Assembly (NCBI GenBank): GCA_964023205.1
Contig: OZ026851.1
Coordinates: 12,875,637-12,939,636 of the forward strand
DNA from: Lutraria lutraria
Lineage: Eukaryota > Mollusca > Bivalvia > Venerida > Mactridae
Direction: 5' to 3'
Length of the DNA: 64,000 nucleotides
Positions 34,143 to 46,314 of the stretch are shown one piece after another (the stretch's first letter is position 1; each line of letters starts with the position of its first letter). The translations under genes and the position numbers were made by a program. The notes beneath the pieces were generated by a model. The model did not search any database, was not told where the DNA came from, and was given only the letters and a program-made list of their open reading frames with translations.

Positions 34143-35815
34143 TTATGTGCCATGTTCAACCTCAGTGTAAAACACCAGTTATACAAAACAACAACATCAG
34201 TATTAACCATTCCTAAGTGTCGTTAATCAATGTGAGTCGAGACATAGATCCATGTTTGGGGTTTTGAAAGCAAGGTGAGTAATGTCAGGGATGGGAGTTA
34301 TATTCGCAAGGTCTGTATTCACAAAACATCTTAAGTAATTTTTTAACCTAGGTTATGTTTTTCCTTAAATTCGACTTTTTCCTTAACTCTTTTGTACTAA
34401 TATAAAGGAGGAAATCACAATAATATGATTTTATCTTTGTTCTAAAGATGCCAATTATGAAAATGATAATTCATTTTCACACTTTTGATGACTGGTTTAC
34501 AAACTTTTACCATGAAAAAAATTTACACTTAAGTAAAAATTTCGACATAAGTTAAAGAAAATCTTAATTAAGATGCTTTGTGAATACGGACCCTGGACTA
34601 GACCGGGGGTCCGACAATTAACACTTCCCAACAAACTTACATATTTCGTGACATCATCATCATCATCAGTTTATCGTAATCATTATTTTATTACTACTAT
34701 CATTATTATTATGATAATTATAAACTTAATAGTCTCTAGCATTTGAAGTGATTTTGTTTGATTTTGTATAACTAATTATAGTTAAGTGTCTGTAGTGTGT
34801 AATATCCGGTAATTAACCAATTATGGAATGTTTTCATTAAGTAATATGATTGTAATGTCTAAGAGGCTAGAATCATGGTATAATGAGGGACGATCTGTTT
34901 ATACGACATAAAAATATCCGGTGTGAAGTTTAATGGAGTCCAAGCTTTCAGGAAACTACGATAAAAAGTTTGACCCCATTTCATTGTTAGATCTGTTTAT
35001 CAGGTTCACTTAATGTGAAAATGAACATTGCAATAACCTGCCCTGTACTCAGGGTTGAATTAAAATGTACATGTATGTGTTATCATTAATTCATTCTCAT
35101 ATCTCAGTGAACAGCCCATCTTCGAATGAAGGTCACTTTTTTAAAGTTCACTACATACTAAGAAAGCATTTATCAATAACAAGATCAAAATAACCCCCGT
35201 GTCATGGCCACCTGTACATCTTCTCTAGGTGGCTTCGTTCACGAGACGGACTGAATCTTTTTTTTTTAAATGGCAGAAATATTCTCCCTAAGATTCACGT
35301 GATTCACATCGGTTCGGGTTAAAACATGTACAGGAATTTTTTTGTGGGCTATCGTTGTCGTCAGTTCAATTAACATTGAAATAAATTGATTGGAGGAAAC
35401 ATATCCCTCTATAAATCTAACTTACTGGTATTGTATACATAAATGAGATAGATAGCGAAGTTTGTCATCTGAGATACAAATATCATACAATGTATTACGT
35501 GTTGTTAGTTTAATATCAATCTACAAATACTCACAGTATAAGAAAACGTCTATAAATACGATTAATCTAATGATTTTAAATATACTCACCCGCCCTATTT
35601 TGTGGCACCTACCATGAAAATTATAACAACAACATTTAAAGAACAGAACTGCTCGGGGATGAATTGTACCTTGGATTTAAAAAAGAAAAGTGATTTAAAA
35701 AAAACATTAGAAATGCAAAAACGCTTACCCTATTATCATTATTGTCAACATATATGACTTTGTATATATATGCATGTTATAACCAAGTGCCTGTCGGGTT
35801 ACAACATTAACCTTT
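34143..35815. other. Intergenic, no gene recognised
   Basis: AT-rich sequence with a short CATCATCATCATCATCAG run near 34650. No exon-like conserved reading frame seen. Confidence 0.4.
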
Positions 35816-35819
35816 TAAC

Positions 35820-36021
35820 TAGTGTGGAATCATTAATTTTTGTTTGGGATTTAATTTCTTGGGTCGGCTCATCCACGAAATTACATCCCCACGAATTTAT
35901 ATGAAGATATAAGGCATTTTTTCAAAAATCAAAATCCACGAATTTATGTCCCCACGAAATATCCAAATTAGTATAAAAAACACGATTATTGAGCCTAACG
36001 AAAATAAATGAAAATACAGTA
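35820..36021. mobile_element. TTTCGTTGGG MITE, copy 2
   Basis: Begins TAGTGTGGAATCATTAATTT and ends CCTAACGAAAATAAATG then AAAATACAGTA; interior CCACGAATTTATGTCCCCAC as in the other copies. Opposite orientation to copies 1 and 4. Confidence 0.8.
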
Positions 36022-36380
36022 TATAGAAAGAGTTTAAAAATGTATCACATTATGTTATTTTGATAAGTTTTACATTATAATATACACTTTTTTCTCAAGG
36101 CTCAATACCCCTTTAACACCCCTCATGTCTTTTTAGCTCCTTGACACGACTCGGTCTATTTTAGCAGCATCGCGTGTTGCATGCAACCCAAGAACCTTAG
36201 CTATGCTTATATATAACTATTTTACACCACAGGGCCGGCCTACTTAACTGCAACCCGACCCATTGGTTAACCATTATCTATTTCTACAGATGTACCATCT
36301 ACCTCAGGTAACACATACCCCTGTTGACAGGTCACTGTTCATCACAAGGAATCATACACTTCTTTTGACAAGTTCAGAGC

Positions 36381-36627
36381 CATGTCCTGGCACCGAGATT
36401 ATAAAACTTGAGAACGGTCTCCGAGCTCAAAGCTCAAATTCGTTCTCAAAGTATTATGGTTGAAAAGATAGAGCTGATTAATGTTTAAATACATATTCTG
36501 CTGTCAGACTAATATATCGATAATATCATTATTGTCTGACCACAGCTGACTTAGAACCATTAAAAGACAAAATATGAGAATTGAGCCCGGAGACCGATCT
36601 CAAGTTATATAACCTCGGGGCCTGTTC
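36381..36627. mobile_element. ~247-bp MITE, GAGATTATAAAACTTGAGA ends
   Basis: Left ACCGAGATTATAAAACTTGA then GAACGGTCTCCGAGCTCAA pairs with the inverted right end TTGAGCCCGGAGACCGATC then TCAAGTTATATAACCTCGG. About 45 bp of imperfect TIR. Confidence 0.75.
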
Positions 36628-37591
36628 TGTCCCATTTTTCAACGACACGAAAGCTTTCTAATAGAAAAATGGCCCTTTAATAGCCCCTTTTTCTTAACAC
36701 GCGTAAACTAATTGTTTGTTTCTAGTTATCCGACCTACCTTTTTTTCCTGGTGATCCTAGACTTATTATTTGGTCCAAGGTACTGGTATATCCATTTTCT
36801 CATTTGTTTACCTTTCAACACGCTTTTCGAGGGCTAAATTAAATAATTAAAGATATACCAGCTCCCTATCTACCCTATTCTTAATGAGCATGTATCCAGA
36901 AACAAACAAAGTTTTAGGTCTTTCGACTAAACTTATACCATACCATTTAACAGTATAAGGACCGTTTCAAACTTCGGACAAAAACAACAACCATTTATAC
37001 ATGGTGGTACACTCAAAAGATTCTTATTTCTTATCAAATACATGCAATGAGTGGAAAATAATGTTGCTTACTTTTTATACGACCCTGGTTGTCTTATTTT
37101 GCCGTGACTGACATTATAGACATCCAAATTTGATATGTATCCAAGAAAACGATGTTCGTGCTGTTGAAATGTTAGAATTCCAGAAAGTTTATGCACAGTA
37201 ACCTTTTATAGATTGTTTAATGAATACACAATACGACTTATAATTGATTTAAGTTAGATAAACTATGTACAGTATAACTATTAAGATATCTGTACAATAC
37301 AATTTACATTATTTGGTTTAACTGATAATAATCACTTTAAACAATAGGCTGTCGTCAGTGAATTAGTTTTCGTTCAGATGTATATACATGTAATGGAGGG
37401 TAAATATACGCCCCCTTTAATTCACAAATTGACAGCGTTAAGTAAAGCGTACAATAAAAGGATTTATCAGTTAGAGATAAGTTTAACTGGGCACTCAAGC
37501 ATCCATTCCTGTCATTTGCATTTAATCCATGATATTAATTAAGTAATTAACACACTGTCATGATTATTGTAATACATAGTCTTGTTATCCA

Positions 37592-37860
37592 GTGCACAAT
37601 GACTTCCGGTTTACACACCAGAGTGATACGGCACGTTCTATGTACGTGACGCGTAGCATATTGAGTACAGTGAGCCCGTATAAAGATAAATACGGCTTTT
37701 TTTCAGTCATGTCTGGTCCTTCGGTTAGTATCCGGACAAAATCTACCCCGGACAAAGACTCTCCTGTTATTTACTACCCCGGGCATTCGCTTTCCCGTCT
37801 TTATTTGCGCTCCGGGGTTGTTAAATAACGGGAGAGCCTTCGTCCTCCCCTATCAAAATT
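37592..37860 (+). other. GC-richer block with an unrecognised 78-codon frame
   Basis: A frame from 37592 to 37828 encodes an unrecognised peptide containing SVMSGPSVSIRTKSTPDKD and SPVIYYPGHSLSRLYL. The block is richer in GC than its surroundings and a pyrimidine tract plus AG precedes the second Met. It could be a mobile-element remnant or an exon; no family recognised. Nearby at ~37958 is the 16-bp palindrome AGCGTACCGGTACGCT. Confidence 0.25.
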
Positions 37861-38930
37861 GCGGACAGGGGAGTTTTACGGGTCTCGAGATATAGGGCGT
37901 AATTGCGTAAATACGCATTAGTTTTTCCAAAATACGCATAAAAAATATTTCTTAAGCGTACCGGTACGCTCTTAAAAACCCAGGTACCCGTTTTACTGAA
38001 TTAAAATGCGTAACTTTCAAATCTGTGACTAGTAATTTAATTGAACATTTTGAATAAGGCAAAGGTATATAAGCTACATGTACATTCTTCATTGGATGCA
38101 AAACAAGTTCATGAGGATGATGAATGCATTAAATATAGAAGAACACAATACAACAAAGTACATTTAGTGTGTGTTTGTGTTTATAAATACATTTGTAAAT
38201 ACCTTTTAGAGTGGTTCCCATGAATGACATTATATACCCTTTAAAAAATTGTAATACCCCACAAAAAAATTAAGGGGTAAAATACCCCCTACTAAAAAAG
38301 CAAGGGATAATATACCCTTGCCCAAATATTTATCTGGAGCCCTGTAGTTTTGTTATTCTTACCCGTAGATGGGCTCTAGTTCAAAATGATTTTGACTGCT
38401 TTTTAAACTGTCGATCCGGTACCGTAGTCACAAGTAATTTGTTTAAGCCTAAATCAATGTTCACTTAACTAGATCCGATCTATTTGTACGTTATAAAAAA
38501 CGAGTATATAAAACGTAACTTAAGTGCTATTAAGACATTGCCAGAGTTAGATGTAGTAAGTAACTCTAATAAAAGAACGCTTTTATTAATGGAAGCCAAA
38601 AATGAATCAATCTTAAAAGCCGAATCTTGTACGAGTCGGCCAGTAGCTAATTGGTGAACGTTATGAAACAAACGTGTTCTATTAAGGTAGTTCGCGGTGT
38701 TGCTCGGCAAAAAAGAAAGTTTGTTAGAATGGCATGGAATTTGGAGGAATTCATGATACCCGAAGTAGCAGCGCTTACGAAAATATTGTTCTTTTTACAG
38801 TTTGACGTCGGTAACCTAGCAACTAAACAACGTCTGAAGCAGCGAAACACTTTCTTTTAAAGTTTTATCTTATCTTCAATAAATTCAAGCGCTAAATAAA
38901 AATGAATTCAGTTCAGAAGTTCGTTTCATA

Positions 38931-39110
38931 TACAGTCAAGCCTAAATTAGCGTCCAACTCCGAATAAATACCATACTGCATGCAGTCCATTGTTTTAAAA
39001 ACTGCCATTGATTATTTAGAATAAAATGATCTCTGAATAAGGGCCACCTGTCAATAATGGCCACATTTTGTCTTTGCCAAGGATGGTCTTTGTCCACAGG
39101 CATGACTGTA
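38931..39110. mobile_element. TACAGTCAAACCT MITE, copy 2
   Basis: Starts TACAGTCAAGCCTAAATTAG and ends CACAGGCATGACTGTA; shares the GGCCAC and TGTCTTTG layout with copy 1. Confidence 0.75.
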
Positions 39111-39122
39111 TATCCAAACACA

Positions 39123-39211
39123 TATATATCGAGGGCTCAGCGCAACACTGACGTAACTTGTTCTTATTTCAATACGAGTTACGACGCTGTTGCGTTGAAC
39201 CCTCGATATAT
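39123..39211. mobile_element. Palindromic element CGAGGG(T/C)TCAACGCAACA, copy 2
   Basis: Arms TATATCGAGGGCTCAGCGCA and TGCGTTGAACCCTCGATATA with the same loop as the copy at 18579. Confidence 0.85.
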
Positions 39212-40261
39212 AAGTTAATTTTACCGAATGGATAAAATGAAATATTGCTTCTTGTCCCCTATCTGGAACTCCATGATCACCATTTTCTGCTGTCCATCGG
39301 TGTTTTTGTGAATGTGATTTTAAATATACCAGTTGAATACTTTTAAATATGTTACCATACTAGTGTTTTTGTTTATATAACCGCACCGTTATATACATTT
39401 GGATTTGAGATAAACTTTATCCAAACTCTGCCATCTGATTGGCTATTTCTGAGCTCGGTCATAACGTTAACAAATTACAGAATCTGTTTCTCTATTGTCG
39501 GTTCTCCATACTTCGAAATTCGACTACAGATATGCTTTTGCTGAGAAAATTGAACCCATGTACTATCGTGTCATAATGTAGTTAACATTTTATAAGTTTA
39601 TACATTACTAGTACTAGTATGAATCTATGAATAATATTTTAAATCAAAATTTTGAAATTTGAAATTATTGTTCTCTGTAATAACATCAGACGTTTCCTTA
39701 ACTCCATCACACTAATTTGCCAAATCTTTCTCTTATACACAAATGTCTACTTATAGTTCTGAAATAAAATTATCTTCATATTAAGGCATTGAACATGTGC
39801 GAGGAAAATTGGCAATTGTTTCCTGGGTGTGTGTTTATGTAAGTAACCTAATCTATCAAAAAAGTAATGTTGATTTTTTGTGTTTGGGGTAATATGTAAT
39901 TACGTTCAGATAGTAGACAACATTATGTTACTCTTCCCTAAATCATAACTTTGGTTTATGCTGAATTGACACCACAATTCTATATAAACGTCAATATGTG
40001 TTATAGATATAGGATGGTTTAATGTGACAGAGACTATAGGATTGACAGACGAAAATTTTACTTAAACAAACAATGTTCTGTTAGGATTCTTTTTGTACGT
40101 AGATTACTTCCTCTTGAGAAGTACCGACAGACATGACACGTGGTGTACGATATAATTAGAATTTCTCCTTTGTTTAGAACTCGCTCATTTTCATAACAAG
40201 AACACATTGATGAACAGAAATTCACCGTATTGTTGTTGAACGACCTAAATAAACATACAGT

Positions 40262-40315
40262 CGGACGGACGGACGGACGGACGGACGGACGGACGAACGA
40301 ACGAACGAACGAACA
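40262..40315 (+). repeat. Microsatellite (CGGA)n(CGAA)n
   Basis: Seven to eight CGGA units pass directly into five CGAA units. On the other strand this reads TTCG/TCCG, the same motif as the GTCCGTCC tracts in several mobile families. Confidence 0.95.
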
Positions 40316-40534
40316 AACTATTTATCAGTGATATAAAATTGAATTCTAGTGCCAAACTCTAATTCGAATGCACGAATATGGATAAAATATTAATTTAAAT
40401 AGTAATTGTTTTCCGTTCGATAACTTCAGTTTAATATATAGCTACCAGACTTATTCGTTCTTATCACAATTTTAAGGAGACGTAGCGTGGGATTGTATTG
40501 TTTTGTCATGGTGTTTCTTGGGTCACAATTACTA

Positions 40535-41279
40535 AATCAAAGCTCTGAAGATTCCGCGCATGAATTTTGATGCAGACTTAAGTACTACGAACGCTTTTCT
40601 ACACCCACTATGCAGTTGTTACAGTTGTTCCCGTTCCATGTGCTTTCAGTACTTTGATTTATGTTTCCCATCTGATCACCAAAAGTAGTTCAGCAATTAG
40701 CATAATATTATATATAGTTTACATTACCTGCCTCTTTGAATACTAAACTTATGCAGAATGTAATACACCATGCATAAAGACATGCTCGAAGAAAAAGTTA
40801 CATGTTATAAGCATTAAATTAATCGATTAAAACTTCCCGATAAATCACTTATCTATAAATATCTGGTTGACTCACAGTTATCATCGCATCGTCCATGAAT
40901 TCTATGATGACTCCTATACGTATAGAAGCTAGGAACCAGAATAAATTAGCATAAACAGCACGAGAATAATGACGTCATCCTTCCTTGAAATGTGTGTTCT
41001 GATCGTAATTATTGTAGTAATCCGAGGGAGAGGATTGTTTAGATTCTTTTACGACTGATTTGTATTCCTCGTTTACGATATTGCATAGCCATACGATTTT
41101 GACTTATATATGCACGTACTATTTGAATTTGTATTTAGCCATTGAATTGAAATATCGGAACTATATTCTTAAGCGGAAGCTAGGTTACTCGAAGCTGTTC
41201 GGTATGCAGAAAAAAAAGAAAACTGAGCGATTGTTGAAAAATGGTAATAACTTTATTGTTCGTACCAAACAGCAATAAA
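40535..41279 (+). repeat. 340-bp dispersed duplicate, copy 2, with extended left part
   Basis: 40926-41279 matches 33803-34142. The left extension AAATCAAAGCTCTGAAG (about 40535) also precedes copy 1, at 33759, but here about 370 bp of extra sequence intervenes. Within it, TATGCAGTTGTTACAGTTG and CAGTACTTTGATTTA recur near 61080-61165. Confidence 0.85.
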
Positions 41280-41819
41280 GGAGTACTGTTTCCGCTCATA
41301 TACTTTGAAATAACTTATTTAATGGCATTGTCTCGTGTCATGTGATCTGATTATGTTTTATAAATACATACATCATGCGTGCCTTATTGTAACGTTCCTT
41401 GTATTCGTATATGCCCTTACCTTACGTTCCTGCTAAATATTGTTGCTTTTTATACATTTATCTGCTCGCTAATACGTGCACAATGTCTACTATTACACTA
41501 TGGTGTTACGTGACACGTGACTTACCAAACATAGACATTAATTTATACAGATTGTTTATATTATATTATTTAGGTAGACTACATGATGATTACACGACCA
41601 TTCAGTCTACATTGATCGTAGCCTTTAGCACTGAAATCTAATGCCGTCCACATGACGATGCCCCAAGATGACATTAACGTCACATCACACGATTGTGTTG
41701 ACACCATAGAAGAGCAAATTGACAAGATGTAAAAGGTAGGTTCTATATTAATTATTTCTTCCTGAAATATTCGTTCCTGCGTGTTGATTTGTTGAGTAGT
41801 GAAGTAGGCTCTGTTGCAA

Positions 41820-41968
41820 CATGGCTCAGTTTTAGAGTACGGAGGATGGGATTCTAGTACTGATTCATACCAGGAATGATGGTTAGATGAAACTGTCCGC
41901 CTCATAGGACTCTGACCGTTCAAAAAAGGGGCGTAAAACTCGATCTATCAAACAAACAAACTGTTTTA
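41820..41968 (+). repeat. Dispersed repeat ending GGCGTAAAACTCGAT(CAAA)n, copy 1
   Basis: TACGGAGGATGGGATTCTAG, CCAGGAATGATGGTTAG, AACTGTCCG and GGCGTAAAACTCGAT match 61850-61965 in order. A CAAACAAACAAAC tail at the right suggests the 3' end of a LINE-mobilised element. Confidence 0.7.
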
Positions 41969-42887
41969 GAGACCATATCGTCCTTTTGTATAAAATGACT
42001 AGTTTTGGGTAAAATTGATTTCTGTGAAATTCCAGCCTCCTAGGAATTATTTTATTGTGTAAGGTGATTGTTTATAACGATTGATATGGTCGTTTGTGAT
42101 ACATAACAAGATATTTTGATTTTCGCCTCGTCCTTAAATGACGGAAGATATCCATAGCCGTGTACTTGTCAGTATTCGTTTATATGTCATTAGTATTTTC
42201 CTTGTCATTTTATTTGTTGTCTTCGTCGAGCTCGCTAATAATTCATGTATTGTTATTTCTACATATATCTAAAAGCCAAGTGTCATGTTTCCCTATTCTT
42301 AACCATTAAGTAGACAGTTAACGTATTCTTAACTTTAAGGTGTTTAACAAGGTGCATTGCACGAATTATGAGTTACAAGATATGATTTACAAGGTGTTTT
42401 TACATGGTGTCTTTTACAAAATTTGTGTTCACAAAGTATATTTATCACATACCAGTGCCGTTTCTGCCGTGCTGTAAAAGCGATATTGCACGGCCGTGCA
42501 TATAATATGTAAATGAGTTAATGACGTCACGAAGTAACGTCATGAACTTGATGAAGCATAGACATTGATTGGTACATGTTTTTCAAATTTATAACTTCAC
42601 AGGAGTAATGTTGAATTGATTTTAACAATTTGAGTTTGCAAAGATACTGTTTACATCAATAGATATGTTCACACATTTATTATTTATAATGTTCAGAGGC
42701 TCGCTTCATACTGTTTTTTACAACTCGTTCAATAAATTCAATATGGAATCCACACTCATTTAATATCCTTTATTTTACATGGTGTGTTTAACAAAGTATA
42801 CATTTCAAGATGTGAGTAATTATACAAAGTACGATTTTGAAGATGTGATTTAATTACACATGTGTTTAACTAGGTGTATATTACAAA

Positions 42888-43275
42888 GTATGATTTCCAA
42901 GGCGTATTTCACAAAATATGATTTCCAAGGCGTATTTCACAAAGTATGATTTCCAGCGCGTATTTAACAAAGTATAATTTTCAAGGTGTATTTCACAAAG
43001 TATGATTTCCAAGTCGTATTTCACAAAGTATGATTTCCAAGGCGTGTTTAACAAAGTATGATTTCCAAGTCGTATTTAACAAAGTATGATTTCCAAGGTG
43101 TATTTAACAAAGTATGATTTCCAAGGCGCGTTTAACAAAGTATGATTTCCAAGGCGTGTTTAACAAAGTATGATTTCCAAGGCGTGTTTAACAAAGTATG
43201 ATTTCCAAGGCGTGTTTAACAAAGTATGATTTCCAAGGCGTATTTAAAAGTATGATTTCCAAGGTGTGTTTCACA
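42888..43275 (+). repeat. 28-bp minisatellite CAAAGTATGATTTCCAAGGC
   Basis: About 14 units; the unit is CAAAGTATGATTTCCAAGGC followed by GTGTTTAA. Degenerate relatives extend left to about 42340 and right to about 43330. Stops occur in all frames. Confidence 0.95.
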
Positions 43276-44307
43276 AAATATGTATTTTACACAATGTGTT
43301 TAACAATGTGAATTCCACAAAGTATGATGTACGATGTATAGTGCAAACACAGTCATACCACCTTAACGATGATTTATAAGTTACTTCCGCTTTTAATAAT
43401 CTAGTCATTTCTGTATCATAAGAAAATGTTGTCCTTTAATCCAAGAGACTAAGAAATCGTTAATACGAAACATATTACAGTAAGACAAAACCAATGGTGC
43501 AACCGTTTTAGAGTATGACTGAACTTGAATGTAATATGTGCAAAGGTATTGATTTTGACACCGAATTACGCTTTTTTTTGGTGGTCATTTCTTTAATATC
43601 TTATCTCACACAGACAAAATCATTTTCCCGAAATGCTAGAAAGCGTAATCCCGTGTTGTTATCAAAGTATTGATTATCCCGAACATAAATAATAATATTG
43701 TCAGGATGACTTCTTGTTTAGTATGTTTACCTATGTTATACTCATAATTATATATCTTATCAGGTTTTACTGATTATGTCACCATATTCTATTGAATGTG
43801 TTTATTGAACAAAAGATTGACCAATTTAGACAAAAATGCCATGAACTAAGTATACCAGATGCATTGTCAGAATTTGGACGCCCATATGACTTCAGTAACA
43901 TTTTCGTTCACAATCGATTTTATTGAGGACATTTCAGTGCAAACATATTTTAGCTTGGTACCACAACAATCAAGATTAGTTCAAAGTTTTATCGCATTAA
44001 CGGAAGTCAATACGCGATCACGTTAAAAGCCGACCCTTGTAAATAAACCGTCAGTGTCCGGGCCATTACGTACTGGGTTCTGTTTCTTTGAAGTGCGATG
44101 TTTATCAGTTGTGATTAATTGAGTATATTCTGTGTTGTTGTTTAAAGTAAAGTTGTATTGTGACTGAGACAGTATGTTAGGATCAAATCAATCTGTTACA
44201 TGTCAGTCTGACGTCTGTTTTTGCCACTATCGGGACAAACATGCACATCAAATGAAGTACACAGAAGGTTTTGGCACATTAATAGATTTTTCTAGACGAA
44301 TTTTAGT

Positions 44308-44635
44308 CATGGGTATGAGTTAATTCGAGTTGTTTGCGGGTATATAGTTAAGTGTCTATTACTAGTTTGGGTAATCCTGGCCATTTGATTGGCTAGTGGT
44401 GATGTCGGTCATTTTGATTGGTCTTTCATTGGACTGGCTATTCGTCGCGTAACCTGTCATGTTTGACTGAATCTGTTCGTCTGCTCTTTTATCAATAGTT
44501 GATAGGTAAGACAATCATGCAGGCATTGCTCTGTGATGTTGACGTAGATAAGTTGTTGTGTGGCATAATATCGGAAATTCTATTTGAAGTTCAATGTGGT
44601 TGTATCATAGCAGATTATGGTGAATTTGTTAGCAT
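44308..44635 (+). repeat. Dispersed segment, copy 1 (partner 58474-58640)
   Basis: GTATGAGTTA, TTGTTTGCGGGTATATAGT, GTCTATTACTAGTTTGG, GATAAGTTGTTGTGTGGC and TGAAGTTCAATGTGGTTGTA match 58474-58630 in order. This copy has about 140 extra bases (44372-44512) containing GTCGGTCATTTTGATTGG, a relative of the satellite unit at 62.3 kb. Confidence 0.8.
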
Positions 44636-46314
44636 TTGGGGTTGATTCTATTTGATTGATGTGGGGTATGATATTACCATGTGCTTGTGAACTACTAGTA
44701 TGTACATGTACATAAATTTATTCATTTGTCAAATACTCATGATTATCAATATATGTGTATTACTCATATCATGTAAATATGTTATACTTTCCATAAATGG
44801 AGGATTGAATAAAATGTGCAGTCAATATCCTTTATGAAAAAGCAACTTCATACAAAAACATAAACCAGTTCTCGTTTCGTTATAGTTTTTCTTGTTGCGT
44901 GTTATTTGGTCTGTATACTGGATATAAAACACTTTGATTCAGCCGCATGTCCTGTTCTGTTTATTTTTTTGGTATAATTTTGTTCAGCAAAACGAACTAT
45001 TGCTTGGATATACATGTAGAAGTGATTTCTAACTTTTTTTATCTACACGAGACAAACAATGTATTACCTAAAATGAAATACACTTTCATAAAATGTACTG
45101 TCGAGAACTCACTTATTCCTGTGACATTGAATTTCTAGTTTAAATAAATACATGTACTATCATCATATATATTACTCTACAACGGTCAATTTGTGCATTT
45201 ATTCTGAATGCTAAAGGTCCATCTTCTTATCTCAAATAGTTCCAAGGTTCGATCTGTAGAGACAGCAATTCAATGTTTAGTACCAAACTTGGCACAGGTT
45301 ATATTTGAAGATTTGGTTGATAGGAAAGTTGGGTCTTTGGTCGTTCGTCCTGCGGCGCTGAGTGTTTCATGTCGTGAAGTTAACAGTAACTTGTGTAGAA
45401 CAAGGTTTGTACAGAATCCTAGAAATCTGGTCAGGTTAACATTCCATCATACCATGACTGAAAAATAATTATCACGGACGTAAAAGAAAAATATCAAAAC
45501 ATAATCTGATTGTTAATAAACGTTTTCTGTAAAGTATTTAGTTTAACATTCGTTGGTTCGGCTCCTAAGACAAATTTACCGTAAATAGAAATTGACGAGC
45601 GATAATCTCTTTCACAAGTTTGATTGAAAAAGAATCGATTTTTGCTTGTAACTTAGCAATAAATAGAGAAACTTTACATAACAATGATAACATTTTTTCA
45701 AGAAGTTTACGATAGTACTTTCCAGTTCGTTTGCCTGTAAAATGCATTTAAGACTTGAATGTTTAGAATAAATTTAACAATGAGTTGAGGGGAACATTAC
45801 TGAATCTACGTTTCCGCTTGTTAGACAAACTTGCCGTTTCTATCATTATGCTTTCCTGCATATATCACACTCTAAACATTTATTGAATAATCAAATACGG
45901 TGTAAAATAATGATAAACACGTGATTTAGGAGAATATAATGTAAGATAAGTCATACCAAGCCTGATCTATATTATTTTGACCAAAATAGTGCTAAGATTT
46001 TTTTAATCAATACTAGTATGATGTTAAATTCAAAATATTGTGCATGTTATTTTATCATTTGTCCTCCGTATCTAGAGAACTTGGCTAATGTGTGGATACA
46101 GATTTATAATACATTGTGTATTTTTCATTTGTTTTCAATTTCCCCCGGTATCTTACGTGCCTGGGCGAAGGATTGGTCGGATATAACTTGTATGATATAA
46201 ATGTCTGTAACTGACATATAAATTTGTATTAAGACACGTTTTTTTACTCTGTACGTCTTGTAAATTCATTGACGTCATACAGGAGTGGCGATCAGATCGT
46301 GTTAATCAGAAATA

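Noticed and set aside
41579..41923. 114-codon antisense frame
   Set aside because: Its bulk is the inverted GGCGTAAAACTC dispersed repeat, also present at 61850.
45208..45468. 86-codon + frame
   Set aside because: No recognised motif, no neighbouring exon with compatible splice phase, and the composition is not clearly coding.
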